Shown: positions 16,046-25,127, numbered from the stretch's first letter. The stretch is DNA of 33,708 nt from an uncultured Bacteroidales bacterium (GCA_900554715.1 USIN01000001.1:1-33708), one strand, 5' to 3'. Made by a program: numbers and translations. Notes: generated by a model not told the origin, from the letters alone.

Positions 16046-16116
16046 TAGTCTTACCAGGATTCGAACCTAGACAGACAGAACCAAAAACTGTAGTGCTACC
16101 ATTACACCATAAGACT
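16046..16116 (-). tRNA. tRNA-Gln (anticodon TTG)
   Basis: A 71-nt cloverleaf on the minus strand. The 7-bp acceptor stem pairs AGTCTTA with TAAGACT; D arm GTGTAATGGTAGCAC; anticodon stem ACAG/CTGT with loop TTTTGGT, giving anticodon TTG (Gln); T arm CTAGG-TTCGAAT-CCTGG; discriminator A. CCA is not encoded. A TAACTTTG -7 box lies at 16157-16164 on the same strand and an intrinsic terminator follows, so it is an independent transcription unit. Confidence 0.93.
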
Positions 16117-16156
16117 ATCCTGTGCCCAACCGGCCGGATGGCCAGCTAAAGCGTTG

Positions 16157-16164
16157 CAAAGTTA
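16157..16164 (-). promoter_or_regulatory. -7 box of tRNA-Gln
   Basis: Minus strand TAACTTTG, 40 nt upstream of the tRNA 5' end. TTTG at 16177-16180 is only 12 nt further up, closer than the usual -33 spacing. Confidence 0.45.
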
Positions 16165-16234
16165 TAATATTTTTGTCAAACGACCAAGCGACAAGTCATT
16201 TATCGCCGAAAAAACTGCCGTTGAAGCCTAAATG

Positions 16235-19200
16235 TCAGTCAAGCACGACAATCTCGGCGCTGTCGCTGACACCAAATCTGCCGTCGACATTCAGATAGCA
16301 GCGCGCACGATAGACGCCCGGCGCGACTTTAGCGCCATCATTGTCGTCGAGCGACCAGCGGTAGGGCATGACGGCGTTGTCGACCGATTTGACCGGGTGT
16401 CCGGCGATGTCCTCGATTACGAGGCGCACTGTCGGCTGTCGTGAACTGTCATAGACAAGAGTCAGTTCGGCCTCTTCGTCCGCTTCGCGTTCAGATGCCT
16501 CGAGCGTTGCCGCAAGGGGCTCGTTAACAACGATGAAATCTATGCTGCGGCTGCTCTTGATGCCGTCGTTGTTCGATGCTGACAGCGTCAGGGTGTGACG
16601 GCCGTCGGCCACTTCACTCACATCAAGGCTGAAAGTCGTCGGCTTGCCGGCCTCGACGATGTCGAGAGTTTCGGTCAGACCCTCGAGCCGGCGCTTGCCG
16701 TCGAGTATCAGCGACACGCCGCCGCCGATGCCCTCGGTTCTGACATCGAGCCCTGATGCGGATGCCATGATTTCACCGTAGACTGTAAAGTCGCCGCTGA
16801 CGACATCGCCGTTGGCAAAATCGCGACCGTTGATATAGAGCGCTGTGATTTCAGGCGCTGTCGGGTCGGCCGAGCCGGGCTCATGTTCGGTCGCTGCTGT
16901 CACGGTCAGGTCTTTATAGACGGTCGTTGCAGACAGACCATTATCAGATACAGCTGTCACGACGATGCGGTTGGACACACCGGGACGCTGGGGATAGGGA
17001 AGTGACAGCGACATGTCGAAGTGGCCGCCGGAGACACGGCCGCGAGCGGTCGCGAGTATATATTCGTCATGCTCGACAGGCAGATTGTTTTCGCCCTTGT
17101 CATTGTCTTTTATCACAGTGTAGAGTGTCTTCGGTCCGTCATAGACGGTGATATAGACCTCGCCGTCGAAATCCTCGTCTACGGCATCGCCGTCGACGAC
17201 AGAACCTGTGAGAGTCATAGTGCCTGGCGCGGTGAGTTCAGACGCTCCGCCGCACACGTCATCGAGCTTTATCGAACGGTTGTGGGCTGCCAGCGGCACT
17301 GCCGGGTCACCACACAGATTATAGCACATCGTGTTGACCGCCAGGCCGAAGCCTGCATTGGTGATTGTCGCGTTATATGCCGTTCTGAACAAATCGCCGA
17401 CGGTCATGCCGGCATCTGCGCCTGCATAGCATTCAGCCATTTTGAGATTGAAAGGCTGGTTATAGTTCATGTAGACCTGGCGGCACGAAGTGACGACACC
17501 GATCATGCCGCCGTGTTCTTCGTCAAGAAACGCGTCGGCGAGGGTCTTTGTGCGACGGTCGAAATCGAAGGTCGAGCAAGTGGCGAGCATCGCCACAGGC
17601 GACACATCATATCTGGTCTTCTCTACGTCTGCCATGCTCCACAGGTTTTCGCCCGTAAGGTCATGGCTGCGCGAATGGCCGGTGAACGAGACATAGCCTG
17701 CGCCGCGACGGAGTATTGATGTCATCGTCGCCCTGGCTGCGACGGCGCTCTTCTTCTGCCACGGATATATCAGGTTGTGTACCTGTACGAAGCCCATCGA
17801 ACTGTTGGCGGCGCTCATGTGCTCCATGACCTCGCGGCTCTGCATGAGATGGGCGTTGTCGTCGCCGTCATCGCTCATCATGACGGCTGTGCCATAGGCG
17901 AGCGCCCGTTCAGGAGATGTCAAATGGCGTTCGATTTTGCGGTTGACCGCCGAGGCCACGCCGGTTGAATAGACCGGGATACGGCCGATGTTTACATCCA
18001 TCACCTCATAATACTGGCGCGAATTGTTATAGTCGTCAGACAGCTTCACGAAATAGCTGTCTGCGGTGTAGTTTGACGACGCATCGTTGGCACAGCCGTC
18101 GATGTCTGTCTCATAGGCGATAAGGCTTTCAAGGCCACCCGCTGCGCCGTCGCGGTTGTCCCACTGCGACGGACCGTAGAGCAGCACATGTTTCAGCCGT
18201 CCCGCGCCGCGGTCATAGAGCATCTTGATAAAACGCTTATAGCCCATCGCCGAGCGTGTTCCCGATGAAAATTCATTGAAAATGTCAGACTGCTCGACAA
18301 CGGCGACGTCAAGACCGTGGCGCCCGTGTATCGCCGCAAGCTCGCGTGCCTGCTCGACAAAATCGCCCGTCGTGATGATTACCATCTCGGGTGTAGGCAT
18401 GCCGTGCAGGTTGCTTGCCCTGACCTCACCCGCATATTCAGGCTTCATGAAGTCGCCCCCTGCGCGGAAGGCTATATATTTCATGACGGCAGGTGCCGAA
18501 CCGCTGTTGCGCACCATCGTCTTGGATGACGAAGCGTCGTAGACCACGTCGAGAGGCCTGACGGCGGCCACGTCGCTTATGTCCCAGACATAGACGTCGG
18601 CGTCACTCTCGGAGATGGCGAAAGTTATAGTCTGGGCATATCGCAGCTCGAGATAATCGCTGTCTCCCAATCGGTTGAGACGGGGATAGCAGAAGCTTGC
18701 GCGGTCAACCGCGACATACTCTGCGTCGGTCGATCCGTCGAGCGTGAGGCCGAAACCGACCGTTTCGCTGTGACCGACAAATGCGTCGGCCGATGTCGGC
18801 TCTACCTGTATATAACCTTCGGCCGTGTTATAGAGGCGTGTCTCGCCTCTTGTGCGCTGCGCCGAACCTTCGCGACGGTATTTTTCTTTGAAAACAGCGG
18901 GCATGTCGATGGCCAGCTTCGTTTCTCCGTCTTCGTTGCGGGCGCCGAAGTTATATTTGAAGATGCCGAATGGCGGCAGACCCGACGTGATATGAAAATC
19001 GGTAATTTCAAAATTGTAGACACGGCGCTCTCCGGGAGTCATCTCTGTATCGTGAAACACACCGCCGCCTTTGCCCGGGTTGACAATATCGTTTTCTATC
19101 ACGACTGCCGACATGTGATGGTCTGACGCGCTTGACTGCGCGACACCGGCCTTGACGCTGCCCCAGCCTGTGCCACCGCCGTCCTCAGTGATGAAATAGT

Positions 19201-19597
19201 AACCGTAGCGGTCATATATGTTGCGGCTTATGTCGAGGCTTGACAGCGACCGTGACCGCGAAGTCGACACGCCCTCGCCATAAAATATGATGCCGTCGTC
19301 CCTGCGCATCGTCGCCGTCGGCCGGACATCGTCGGGCAGATCGGCGTCAAATGTCTCTGTGTAGAGGCGTGAACCGCCGTAGCCGTATACCGTCACGCGT
19401 GACGGGTCGTCGAAGCCCCATTCGGCCAGCGTTTCCCGGTCTATCTTGTAAAGACCGTTCCTGTCGACTCTTATCTTGACCCAGCGTCCTTCCGACAGAG
19501 CCGAGCGGTCGGCATAATACGACACGTCGTAGCCGTATGCGGCGACTGTTGTCGCCAACAGGAAGGCTGTGGCCATATTCTTGAACATTGCATTCAT
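16235..19597 (-). CDS. Second PorU-like C25 (gingipain-family) peptidase
   Basis: A 1120-aa secreted protein from ATG 19597, chosen because it begins a clear signal peptide (MNAMFKNMATAFLLATTVAAYG); ATG 19642, 2 bp after the upstream stop, is an alternative. Domain order matches PorU: N-terminal beta domain with SEGRWVKIRVDRNGLYKID and VTVYGYGG, a C25 peptidase core from about residue 400, then beta/Ig-like domains and a FlgD-like C-terminus (VDNAVMPYRWSLDDNDGAKVAPGVYRA). The cysteine-peptidase dyad is present: His641 in SFTGHSRSH and Cys674 in MLATCSTFDFD. C25 PorU is the sortase that removes the C-terminal signal from type IX secretion cargo. This copy diverges from the canonical one around the active site (TCSTFDFD where the other has TCDFLRWD), so it may process other cargo or be a surface protease. 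It is the last gene of the rex operon. Confidence 0.83.
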   Translation of the reverse strand: MNAMFKNMATAFLLATTVAAYGYDVSYYADRSALSEGRWVKIRVDRNGLYKIDRETLAEWGFDDPSRVTVYGYGGSRLYTETFDADLPDDVRPTATMRRDDGIIFYGEGVSTSRSRSLSSLDISRNIYDRYGYYFITEDGGGTGWGSVKAGVAQSSASDHHMSAVVIENDIVNPGKGGGVFHDTEMTPGERRVYNFEITDFHITSGLPPFGIFKYNFGARNEDGETKLAIDMPAVFKEKYRREGSAQRTRGETRLYNTAEGYIQVEPTSADAFVGHSETVGFGLTLDGSTDAEYVAVDRASFCYPRLNRLGDSDYLELRYAQTITFAISESDADVYVWDISDVAAVRPLDVVYDASSSKTMVRNSGSAPAVMKYIAFRAGGDFMKPEYAGEVRASNLHGMPTPEMVIITTGDFVEQARELAAIHGRHGLDVAVVEQSDIFNEFSSGTRSAMGYKRFIKMLYDRGAGRLKHVLLYGPSQWDNRDGAAGGLESLIAYETDIDGCANDASSNYTADSYFVKLSDDYNNSRQYYEVMDVNIGRIPVYSTGVASAVNRKIERHLTSPERALAYGTAVMMSDDGDDNAHLMQSREVMEHMSAANSSMGFVQVHNLIYPWQKKSAVAARATMTSILRRGAGYVSFTGHSRSHDLTGENLWSMADVEKTRYDVSPVAMLATCSTFDFDRRTKTLADAFLDEEHGGMIGVVTSCRQVYMNYNQPFNLKMAECYAGADAGMTVGDLFRTAYNATITNAGFGLAVNTMCYNLCGDPAVPLAAHNRSIKLDDVCGGASELTAPGTMTLTGSVVDGDAVDEDFDGEVYITVYDGPKTLYTVIKDNDKGENNLPVEHDEYILATARGRVSGGHFDMSLSLPYPQRPGVSNRIVVTAVSDNGLSATTVYKDLTVTAATEHEPGSADPTAPEITALYINGRDFANGDVVSGDFTVYGEIMASASGLDVRTEGIGGGVSLILDGKRRLEGLTETLDIVEAGKPTTFSLDVSEVADGRHTLTLSASNNDGIKSSRSIDFIVVNEPLAATLEASEREADEEAELTLVYDSSRQPTVRLVIEDIAGHPVKSVDNAVMPYRWSLDDNDGAKVAPGVYRARCYLNVDGRFGVSDSAEIVVLD

Positions 19598-19644
19598 AAC
19601 ATTTTTCCATTTATCGGCGCCGGTGTGATAGTGCCGCGCCATGC

Positions 19645-20184
19645 TTACTTTATCCTGAAGTCGAGACACTCGATCCCGTTTAATTCTGTTTTAATTTCTC
19701 CGGCGGCCTCCTGCGCGGCGATGTCAAGGCTGTGGCCGGCGAAGACAAGAATATCGCCGGTTTTGAAAGTCATGTGACACGACAGCGCCGCTATAGCCTT
19801 GTCGACACCGAGGTCGCCGAGAGTCACTGACCCCGACAGACTGTTGGCGCTGTAGTCGAGCCGCGTCCCGGCCATGCGCTCGTCGAGCGTCACCCATGCA
19901 CCCTCGATGAGGCAGTTGTCGCGGGCCATCATTACCTCGGGGGCTGTCCACGGCGCCGCCGCCCATTCATTGGGTATGCAGATGCCGACGGCAGATGCCG
20001 AATCATAATAACGTGCTGCGAATTTCTCTTTTATGTGGAAGCCGAGGCGGCTTATCTTTATCGCCGGGCAGACCTTGATGCTCCATTGCGAGGCGTCGTC
20101 GAGGAAGAGGGGCTTGTTGCAGCGCAGCAGTGCCGAGTCGGCAATCAGTCTCATCGTGTCGCCGCCGAGCAGTATCGCTTTCAT
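19645..20184 (-). CDS. Degenerate fumarylacetoacetate-hydrolase-like protein
   Basis: A 179-aa cytoplasmic protein. I place it tentatively in the FAH superfamily because residues 36-85 (IKVCPAIKISRLGFHIKEKFAARYYDSASAVGICIPNEW...PWTAPEVMMARDNCLIEGAWV) parallel the Bacteroidetes FAH pattern RLGxxIxxxFAxRYYDxxxxGIDFTARD...PWEMAKxFDxSA, and the end (FKTGDILVFAGHS...LNGIECLDFRIK) parallels GDIIFTG...L.C.I.. . The ExE metal ligands and the DFTARD segment are not conserved (CIPNEW replaces it), so hydrolase activity is unlikely. It overlaps the rex stop (ATGA) and ends 47 bp before the C25 peptidase. Role unknown; remote homology should be treated with caution. Confidence 0.55.
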   Translation of the reverse strand: MKAILLGGDTMRLIADSALLRCNKPLFLDDASQWSIKVCPAIKISRLGFHIKEKFAARYYDSASAVGICIPNEWAAAPWTAPEVMMARDNCLIEGAWVTLDERMAGTRLDYSANSLSGSVTLGDLGVDKAIAALSCHMTFKTGDILVFAGHSLDIAAQEAAGEIKTELNGIECLDFRIK

Positions 20185-20831
20185 TTGACAACCCCCATGC
20201 GGTTATACATCACCGCCAGATGTGAATAGATCGATGTGTTTGTCACCACTACACCGTCGCGCACCCTGATGCGGTAAGGCGTGAAATTCCACAGGCTGCG
20301 GATGCCTGCGTCCATCATCATGTCGGCCACCGCCTGCGCGCTTTCGACCGGCACAGTGACGATGCCTATGTTGACGTTGAGGCGTTCGACTATCTCCCTG
20401 AGGTCGTCAGGCGAGTAGACCTCGATGCCGTTGATAGACGTTCCTATCAGCTCGGGTGACACATCTATGCCGGCCACGATATTGAGGCCGTATCGTTCCA
20501 GGCCTCTGTCCTGCATCAGAGCGCCGCCGAGGCTGCCCGTGCCGACGATGACAGCGTTGTGTGACTGCATGAAGCCGAGAAACTCGCGCAGGGCCTCTTC
20601 GAGCGACGCGACCTCATAGCCGATGCGGGTCTTGCCCTTGATGTTGAGAAACGACAGGTCTTTTGCAATCTGTGACGAATCGACAGCAAGCTCCTCGGCT
20701 ATCCTGGTCGACGAGACATACTCCACCTTGTCCTTGTGGAGGATGCTGACGTATGCCAGATACCACGGGAGGCGTCTGAGCGTAGGCTCAGGCAGAAGAT
20801 CTTGTGACCGTGACGCGCGATTTTCGTTCAT
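20181..20831 (-). CDS. rex: Redox-sensing transcriptional repressor Rex
   Basis: A 216-aa NADH/NAD+-sensing repressor. The N-terminal winged helix covers about residues 10-80 (PEPTLRRLPWYLAYVSILHKDKVEYVSSTRIAEELAVDSSQIAKDLSFLNIKGKTRIGYEV, with the recognition helix SQIAKDLS). The Rossmann domain holds the nucleotide loop AVIVGTGSLGGALM (GTGxLGxA) and domain-swapping C-terminus WNFTPYRIRV (family pattern NFAP). NADH binding releases Rex from fermentation and respiration promoters. First gene of a unit with the FAH-like gene (ATGA overlap) and the C25 peptidase. A TAAATTTG -7 box is 5 nt before the ATG. Confidence 0.95.
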   Translation of the reverse strand: MNENRASRSQDLLPEPTLRRLPWYLAYVSILHKDKVEYVSSTRIAEELAVDSSQIAKDLSFLNIKGKTRIGYEVASLEEALREFLGFMQSHNAVIVGTGSLGGALMQDRGLERYGLNIVAGIDVSPELIGTSINGIEVYSPDDLREIVERLNVNIGIVTVPVESAQAVADMMMDAGIRSLWNFTPYRIRVRDGVVVTNTSIYSHLAVMYNRMGVVK

Positions 20832-20836
20832 GACTG

Positions 20837-20844
20837 CAAATTTA
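20837..20844 (-). promoter_or_regulatory. -7 box of rex
   Basis: Minus strand TAAATTTG ends 5 nt before the rex ATG, which would put the transcript start at or next to the start codon. I did not find a convincing Rex operator palindrome in the 78-bp spacer. Confidence 0.45.
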
Positions 20845-20909
20845 CAACAATTTTCCCAAAATCCCGCAACTCCTTAACATTTAATCCTCGACAACGGCTG
20901 TGTCTCGTC

Positions 20910-23900
20910 TTATTCGGCAGTGACGGCGATTTTGCGGGAGTCGGTTTCGTAGTGGTCGCCGTCGGTGCTGATCGAGGCGCGGTAGACATAGATGCCGCGC
21001 TTGACGCGGGCGCCGCTCTGGTCGGTCAGATCCCAGCTGACGGGCGACGAGAGATACATGTCACTCATGCCACGGCTGGTGTCGCTCCAGACGAGTTTGC
21101 CGTTGAGGTTGTAGACCGAAACGGTGACTGTCAGCAGGTTGTTGGGACGGTTGTGGACGAGGTAGAAATTGGCGCGGACCGAGGCGGGGTTGGCGTCGCT
21201 GTAGATGTCGTAGATCTTGGGACGGATGGTGCTGTCGACGACGAAGTCAATCTCTTTTGTGGCCGAGTTGGTGTGGGTGTCCCAGACGCGCAGCATTATC
21301 GTGTGGGGGCCGTCGGTGAGGTCGCTCAGCGGATAGGCTATCTCTCCCGAGGCTGTGCCGTCGGCCGAGGGGGTGAAGTAGTAGGGCACGTCGTTGTAGC
21401 TGCGGTTGCCGTCGAGGGTTATGGTCATCTGATGGCCGACGCCGGCGGTCGAGAGGTTGATGCCGACGTTGTCGCTGATGCGGGCGATGACCATCGGGTC
21501 GGCGTTGACGCGGTCGCCGCTGACGAATGTCGGGTGGTTGATGACGAGGCTCTCGATGACGGGCGCTATGTCGTCGTCAGCGGCCTCTTCGTCAAGGCCG
21601 TAGACATAGAAGTCGCGGCAGACGCCGACAGCCGTGGCGTCGGGCGACGTGGCATACATGTTGAGCGTGGCCTCGCGGAAGTTATCGGCTATCTCGGAGG
21701 GGGTAGCGACGGTGATTTTGAATTCGCCGCCGGTGACTGTCGTCGAGCCCGAGTAGAGTTTGTCGCCGTGGACCTCGAAGGTGATGGCTTTGCCGTCGCC
21801 GTTGCCGTTGGATGTCACCGAGCGGTCGGCGTCGTAGATGTCGATGCCGACGGTGCCGTTGAAGCCGTCGAGTTTAGTGCCGTCGGGCGATTCGATGTGA
21901 CCTGTGAACTCGACGATGCTGCGGGCGGCTATGACAACCTGATTGTCAGTGCCGACGGGTTTGCCGTCGATGCTGTCGAGCACCACGATGTTGTCGGGTG
22001 TGACGGGACGGAGGGCCGGGTCGCCCATGAAGACGTAGCGGAGGCGGTTGGGGTTGCTGCGGTGTTCGCCGCGGCTGTTGCGGATGTCGTTTTTGGCGCG
22101 GCGGTATATCTCGCCGGCGGCCATCAGGCGGCCGTCATCGTCGCGTCGCGCGAGGGCTCGGCCCATGGCCTCTGAGAAGAAGCCGTTGTCGGTGATATAC
22201 ACGGGGCGTGTGGCGCTGATCATGCCGACGGCGCCGCCGTAGCGCTCGAAGAAGAGGAGCTCGCCGCCGCTGACGGTGTTCGAGTCCCAGCGGAGGAAGT
22301 CGCAGGTGGCGGCGTAGATGTAGGGCAGACGCGTGAGATACATCTCGTTGAGGTCTGTGAATGTCAGCTGTTTGTCGTGGGTCCAGGCGTGGTTGTTGGC
22401 GTGGCCGGCGAAGCACCACCACACGACGCCCTCGTTGAGGTAGCGGAACATCTCCTCGCGGGCCAGCGGATAGGCGCCGCCCGATTTGGTATAGGCGTCC
22501 ATGTAGACTTTCTGGATGATATGCTGCTGTCCTTCTGTGGCTTCGAGGGCTTTGACAAGCTTCTCGGCCTGTTCGAGGTGGACGCCGTTGTCTTCGTCGT
22601 CGGCGAGCATCATGATGCGGTTTTTCCATGCTCCGTCGCGTGTGTCGGCGGCGTAGCTGTAGATTTTGTCGACGGTCTGAGCCGCTTCCGAGGCTGAGGT
22701 GACGGGTATGCGGCCTACGGCGATCGAGAGGTCGTCGAGACCCATGTCGCTGCCGCTGTTGTCTTCGAGCATGGCGATGAAGTCGTCGGTGTTGAAGCCG
22801 TCGTTGTCGTTGAGCGAGTAGCGCATCGTTCTTACCTGCCATGCGGGAATGGTCTGGATGCCAAGTTTTTTAACCGCAGCCGACTGATGGCGCTCGTCGT
22901 AGGTCGTGCGGGCCATGATTAGGGCGTAGCGCAGAGGCGTGTCTGAAGCCGCGCCGCGGTCGTAGAGCATCTTGAGGTATTTGCGGAGGGCCGAGACGTC
23001 GGGCATGCCCGAGGCAAACTCGTTGTAGACCTGAGCGACGTCGACGACCTTGACCTTGAGGGCGTCGCGGCTGTTGCGGTGATATTCGGCTATGCGCTCG
23101 GCCTGGGCTTTCCACGCCGGATGGGTGAATATGACCATATTGACCGGCTCTTCGCCGTGGAGGTTCTGATTGCTGACGGCCGACACGAAGGTCGGGGCCG
23201 GGATATTTGCGTCGCTGCGCCAGGCGACATAGCTGCGCAGGCCCGAGTAGGGGTTTGTCCAGACTGCGCGTCCGCCGTCGCTGCCCGTGGCGAGCGTTCT
23301 GACGGACGAAGGTTCGGTGACATCCCAGACGGTGACGCCCGAGGCGTCGGCTCCCGAGAGGTCGAGCGAGAGGCCGGTCGAGCGCTGGCGGAAGGCGATG
23401 TGGCCCGCGGCGGGGAGTTTCAGCTCGCGCTGGTAGTTGACGCTGATATAGTTGAGCCAGGCGCTGTAGACGACCGTCGAGGCTTTGTGGGTGACGGTGA
23501 GGTCGAGGCGCTGGCCGTCGACGGCGGTCTCGTGGCGGGCGATGCCCTCGGTGGCGTGGACATAGACGCTGTTTGATGTCGCGGCGATGCGGTCTGAGTT
23601 GTTGGCTGTCAGGTCGGTGCCGTTGACGTTGAAGGTGAGCTGCGATGCGGCGTTGTAGGTCTTGGCGACGAACGACACCTCGAACCACACTTTGTCGCCG
23701 CTCTTGTCGGGCATGGTGAAGCTGAACTTGCGGGTGGGGGTGAAGCGGAAGTCCTCGCCGACGAGCATCGGGCCGGCCTCGCCGGGCGACACGAGTTCTT
23801 GCTCGTAGTGGATGAGTTCGACGAAGTCGGTGGCGGGCGACTCGGCTGTGCCGCGGCCTATGGTCTCGATTTCGGGCGATGGCTCGTCGCTCTCGCCGAT

Positions 23901-24338
23901 GAAATAGTAACCGGCTTCGGTATAGAGGTTTGTCGACTGTGTGTAGCGGTTTGTGGCCGACTGTGTCCACTCTTCGGGGCCTACGCCGTAGAAGACTATG
24001 CCGCCGTCTTTGGCGCGGGCTATGGCTGTCTGGGGGAGGTCGTCGACATAGTTGGCTGCGTTGAGGATGTCGGCGATGCGGCGTCCGCCGTAGCCGAAGA
24101 CTCTCACTCGCGAGGGGTCGCTGAAGCCCCATGAGCGCAGGGTCGAGACGGGAATCTTGTAAAGGCCCGACGAGGGGACGGCGACTTTGACCCAGCGGCC
24201 CGAGGCGAGCACCGAGCTGGCGGCGTAATGGTCGAGACTAAGGGCTTTGGCCACAGGCGCCAGCGCCATGACGGCGATGATGACTGCGGCTGCGCGGAGT
24301 ATGATATGACGGTAGGTTTTCTGCATTGTGTTGTTCAT
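20910..24338 (-). CDS. porU: Type IX secretion system sortase PorU
   Basis: A 1142-aa outer-surface C25 cysteine peptidase, the type IX secretion sortase that cleaves the C-terminal signal from cargo and attaches it to the cell surface. Signal peptide at residues 1-32 (ILRAAAVIIAVMALAPVAKA). N-terminal beta domain: SSVLASGRWVKVAVPSSGLYKIP and VRVFGYGG. C25 core with VNMVIFTHPAWKAQAERIAEYH, YNEFASGMPDVSALRKYLKMLYDRG, VGRIPVTS, catalytic His646 in CFAGHANNH and Cys679 in AATCDFLRWDS, then SGGELLFFERYGGAVGMISATRPVY. It ends with a FlgD-like domain (VYNLNGKLVW...WDLTDQSGARVKRGIYVYRASI). Length matches known PorU. It starts 23 bp after the GH25 stop, so probably cotranscribed with it. No other T9SS component lies in the window. 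Confidence 0.9.
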   Translation of the reverse strand: MNNTMQKTYRHIILRAAAVIIAVMALAPVAKALSLDHYAASSVLASGRWVKVAVPSSGLYKIPVSTLRSWGFSDPSRVRVFGYGGRRIADILNAANYVDDLPQTAIARAKDGGIVFYGVGPEEWTQSATNRYTQSTNLYTEAGYYFIGESDEPSPEIETIGRGTAESPATDFVELIHYEQELVSPGEAGPMLVGEDFRFTPTRKFSFTMPDKSGDKVWFEVSFVAKTYNAASQLTFNVNGTDLTANNSDRIAATSNSVYVHATEGIARHETAVDGQRLDLTVTHKASTVVYSAWLNYISVNYQRELKLPAAGHIAFRQRSTGLSLDLSGADASGVTVWDVTEPSSVRTLATGSDGGRAVWTNPYSGLRSYVAWRSDANIPAPTFVSAVSNQNLHGEEPVNMVIFTHPAWKAQAERIAEYHRNSRDALKVKVVDVAQVYNEFASGMPDVSALRKYLKMLYDRGAASDTPLRYALIMARTTYDERHQSAAVKKLGIQTIPAWQVRTMRYSLNDNDGFNTDDFIAMLEDNSGSDMGLDDLSIAVGRIPVTSASEAAQTVDKIYSYAADTRDGAWKNRIMMLADDEDNGVHLEQAEKLVKALEATEGQQHIIQKVYMDAYTKSGGAYPLAREEMFRYLNEGVVWWCFAGHANNHAWTHDKQLTFTDLNEMYLTRLPYIYAATCDFLRWDSNTVSGGELLFFERYGGAVGMISATRPVYITDNGFFSEAMGRALARRDDDGRLMAAGEIYRRAKNDIRNSRGEHRSNPNRLRYVFMGDPALRPVTPDNIVVLDSIDGKPVGTDNQVVIAARSIVEFTGHIESPDGTKLDGFNGTVGIDIYDADRSVTSNGNGDGKAITFEVHGDKLYSGSTTVTGGEFKITVATPSEIADNFREATLNMYATSPDATAVGVCRDFYVYGLDEEAADDDIAPVIESLVINHPTFVSGDRVNADPMVIARISDNVGINLSTAGVGHQMTITLDGNRSYNDVPYYFTPSADGTASGEIAYPLSDLTDGPHTIMLRVWDTHTNSATKEIDFVVDSTIRPKIYDIYSDANPASVRANFYLVHNRPNNLLTVTVSVYNLNGKLVWSDTSRGMSDMYLSSPVSWDLTDQSGARVKRGIYVYRASISTDGDHYETDSRKIAVTAE

Positions 24339-24361
24339 CTTTGTAATAACGCGGCGGGGCG

Positions 24362-25114
24362 TTATTTATTGTGCTTCATAGCATTTGTCGGCTCGAAGGC
24401 GGCGAGCCAGCGGGTCCAGTCGGCGCTGTCGCCGTTGAAGGTGTTGAGGTCGACGTCGCCTTTGATGCCGTCGACGCGGCTTCGGTGGCTGTGCTGCCAG
24501 AGGGTCCATCGTCCGCCGGCGAGGGGCGGGTTGGTGAAGGAGCATATCCAGACGGGACGGTCGTCGAAGCGTCCGCTGATATAGCGGCTTATGCCGCGTT
24601 TGTTGGAGTAGATCATCACCTTGCGTCCGGCCGAGTCGAGGCTGTTTATCATGGCTCCGAGTCGTGCGGCGACGAGGCCGGCGTTTATGTCGTCGGGGTT
24701 GCCGTTGTCTTCGACATCGATGGCGAGGGGGAGGTCGAGGTCGAGGCTGTCGACGACGCTGAGGAAGTGGCGTGCCTGGCGGTCGCCGTCGCAGTCGAAG
24801 CGGAAGAAGTGGTATGCGCCGACCTTGAGGCCGCTTGTGCGGGCTTCGCCGTAGTTGCGGGCGAACTCGGAGTCGCAGAAGCTGACGCCCTCGGTGGCCT
24901 TTAGGACGACGAAGTCGACGCCGTCGGCGGCGACGCGGCCGAAGTCGACACGTCCGTTATGGGCCGAGAGGTCAACGCCGACGACGGGGTATTCGTCGCG
25001 GGGCACGTCGACGTATGGGTCGCGGGCGGCGGTCATGCGCAGCAGCGCCGTGGCGAAAATCGCCACGCCGGTGACGCCCACGATTGTGCTCGCTATGATT
25101 CCTGCTTTGTTCAT
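24362..25114 (-). CDS. Membrane-anchored GH25 lysozyme
   Basis: A 250-aa peptidoglycan muramidase of glycoside hydrolase family 25. Residues 4-27 (AGIIASTIVGVTGVAIFATALLRM) form a membrane anchor or uncleaved signal. The GH25 barrel shows Asp48 in VVGVDLSAHNG, VVLKATEGVSFCD, GAYHFF, and Asp133/Glu135 in LPLAIDVEDNG, and ends with RWTLWQHS and VDLNTF, all typical. ATG 25114 is chosen over the ATG 12 codons upstream because a TAATTTTG box lies between them. The N-terminal anchor and its position before porU suggest a housekeeping cell-wall enzyme, despite the terminase gene just upstream. Confidence 0.9.
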   Translation of the reverse strand: MNKAGIIASTIVGVTGVAIFATALLRMTAARDPYVDVPRDEYPVVGVDLSAHNGRVDFGRVAADGVDFVVLKATEGVSFCDSEFARNYGEARTSGLKVGAYHFFRFDCDGDRQARHFLSVVDSLDLDLPLAIDVEDNGNPDDINAGLVAARLGAMINSLDSAGRKVMIYSNKRGISRYISGRFDDRPVWICSFTNPPLAGGRWTLWQHSHRSRVDGIKGDVDLNTFNGDSADWTRWLAAFEPTNAMKHNK

Positions 25115-25119
25115 CTTTA

Positions 25120-25127
25120 CAAAATTA
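25120..25127 (-). promoter_or_regulatory. -7 box of the GH25-porU unit
   Basis: Minus strand TAATTTTG ends 5 nt before the GH25 ATG at 25114, in the spacer after the terminase stop. Again predicts a nearly leaderless mRNA. Confidence 0.45.

Noticed and set aside
20952..24134. Long plus- and minus-strand open frames inside porU, such as 20952-22175 plus and 22870-24132 minus
   Set aside because: Gly/Val/Asp-rich or Arg/Pro-rich shadows of the real PorU frame, which has clear motifs throughout.
24362..25114. GH25 lysozyme as a phage endolysin paired with the terminase
   Set aside because: It has an N-terminal membrane anchor, its own -7 box and tight linkage to porU. This fits a host cell-wall enzyme better, though a phage origin cannot be excluded.
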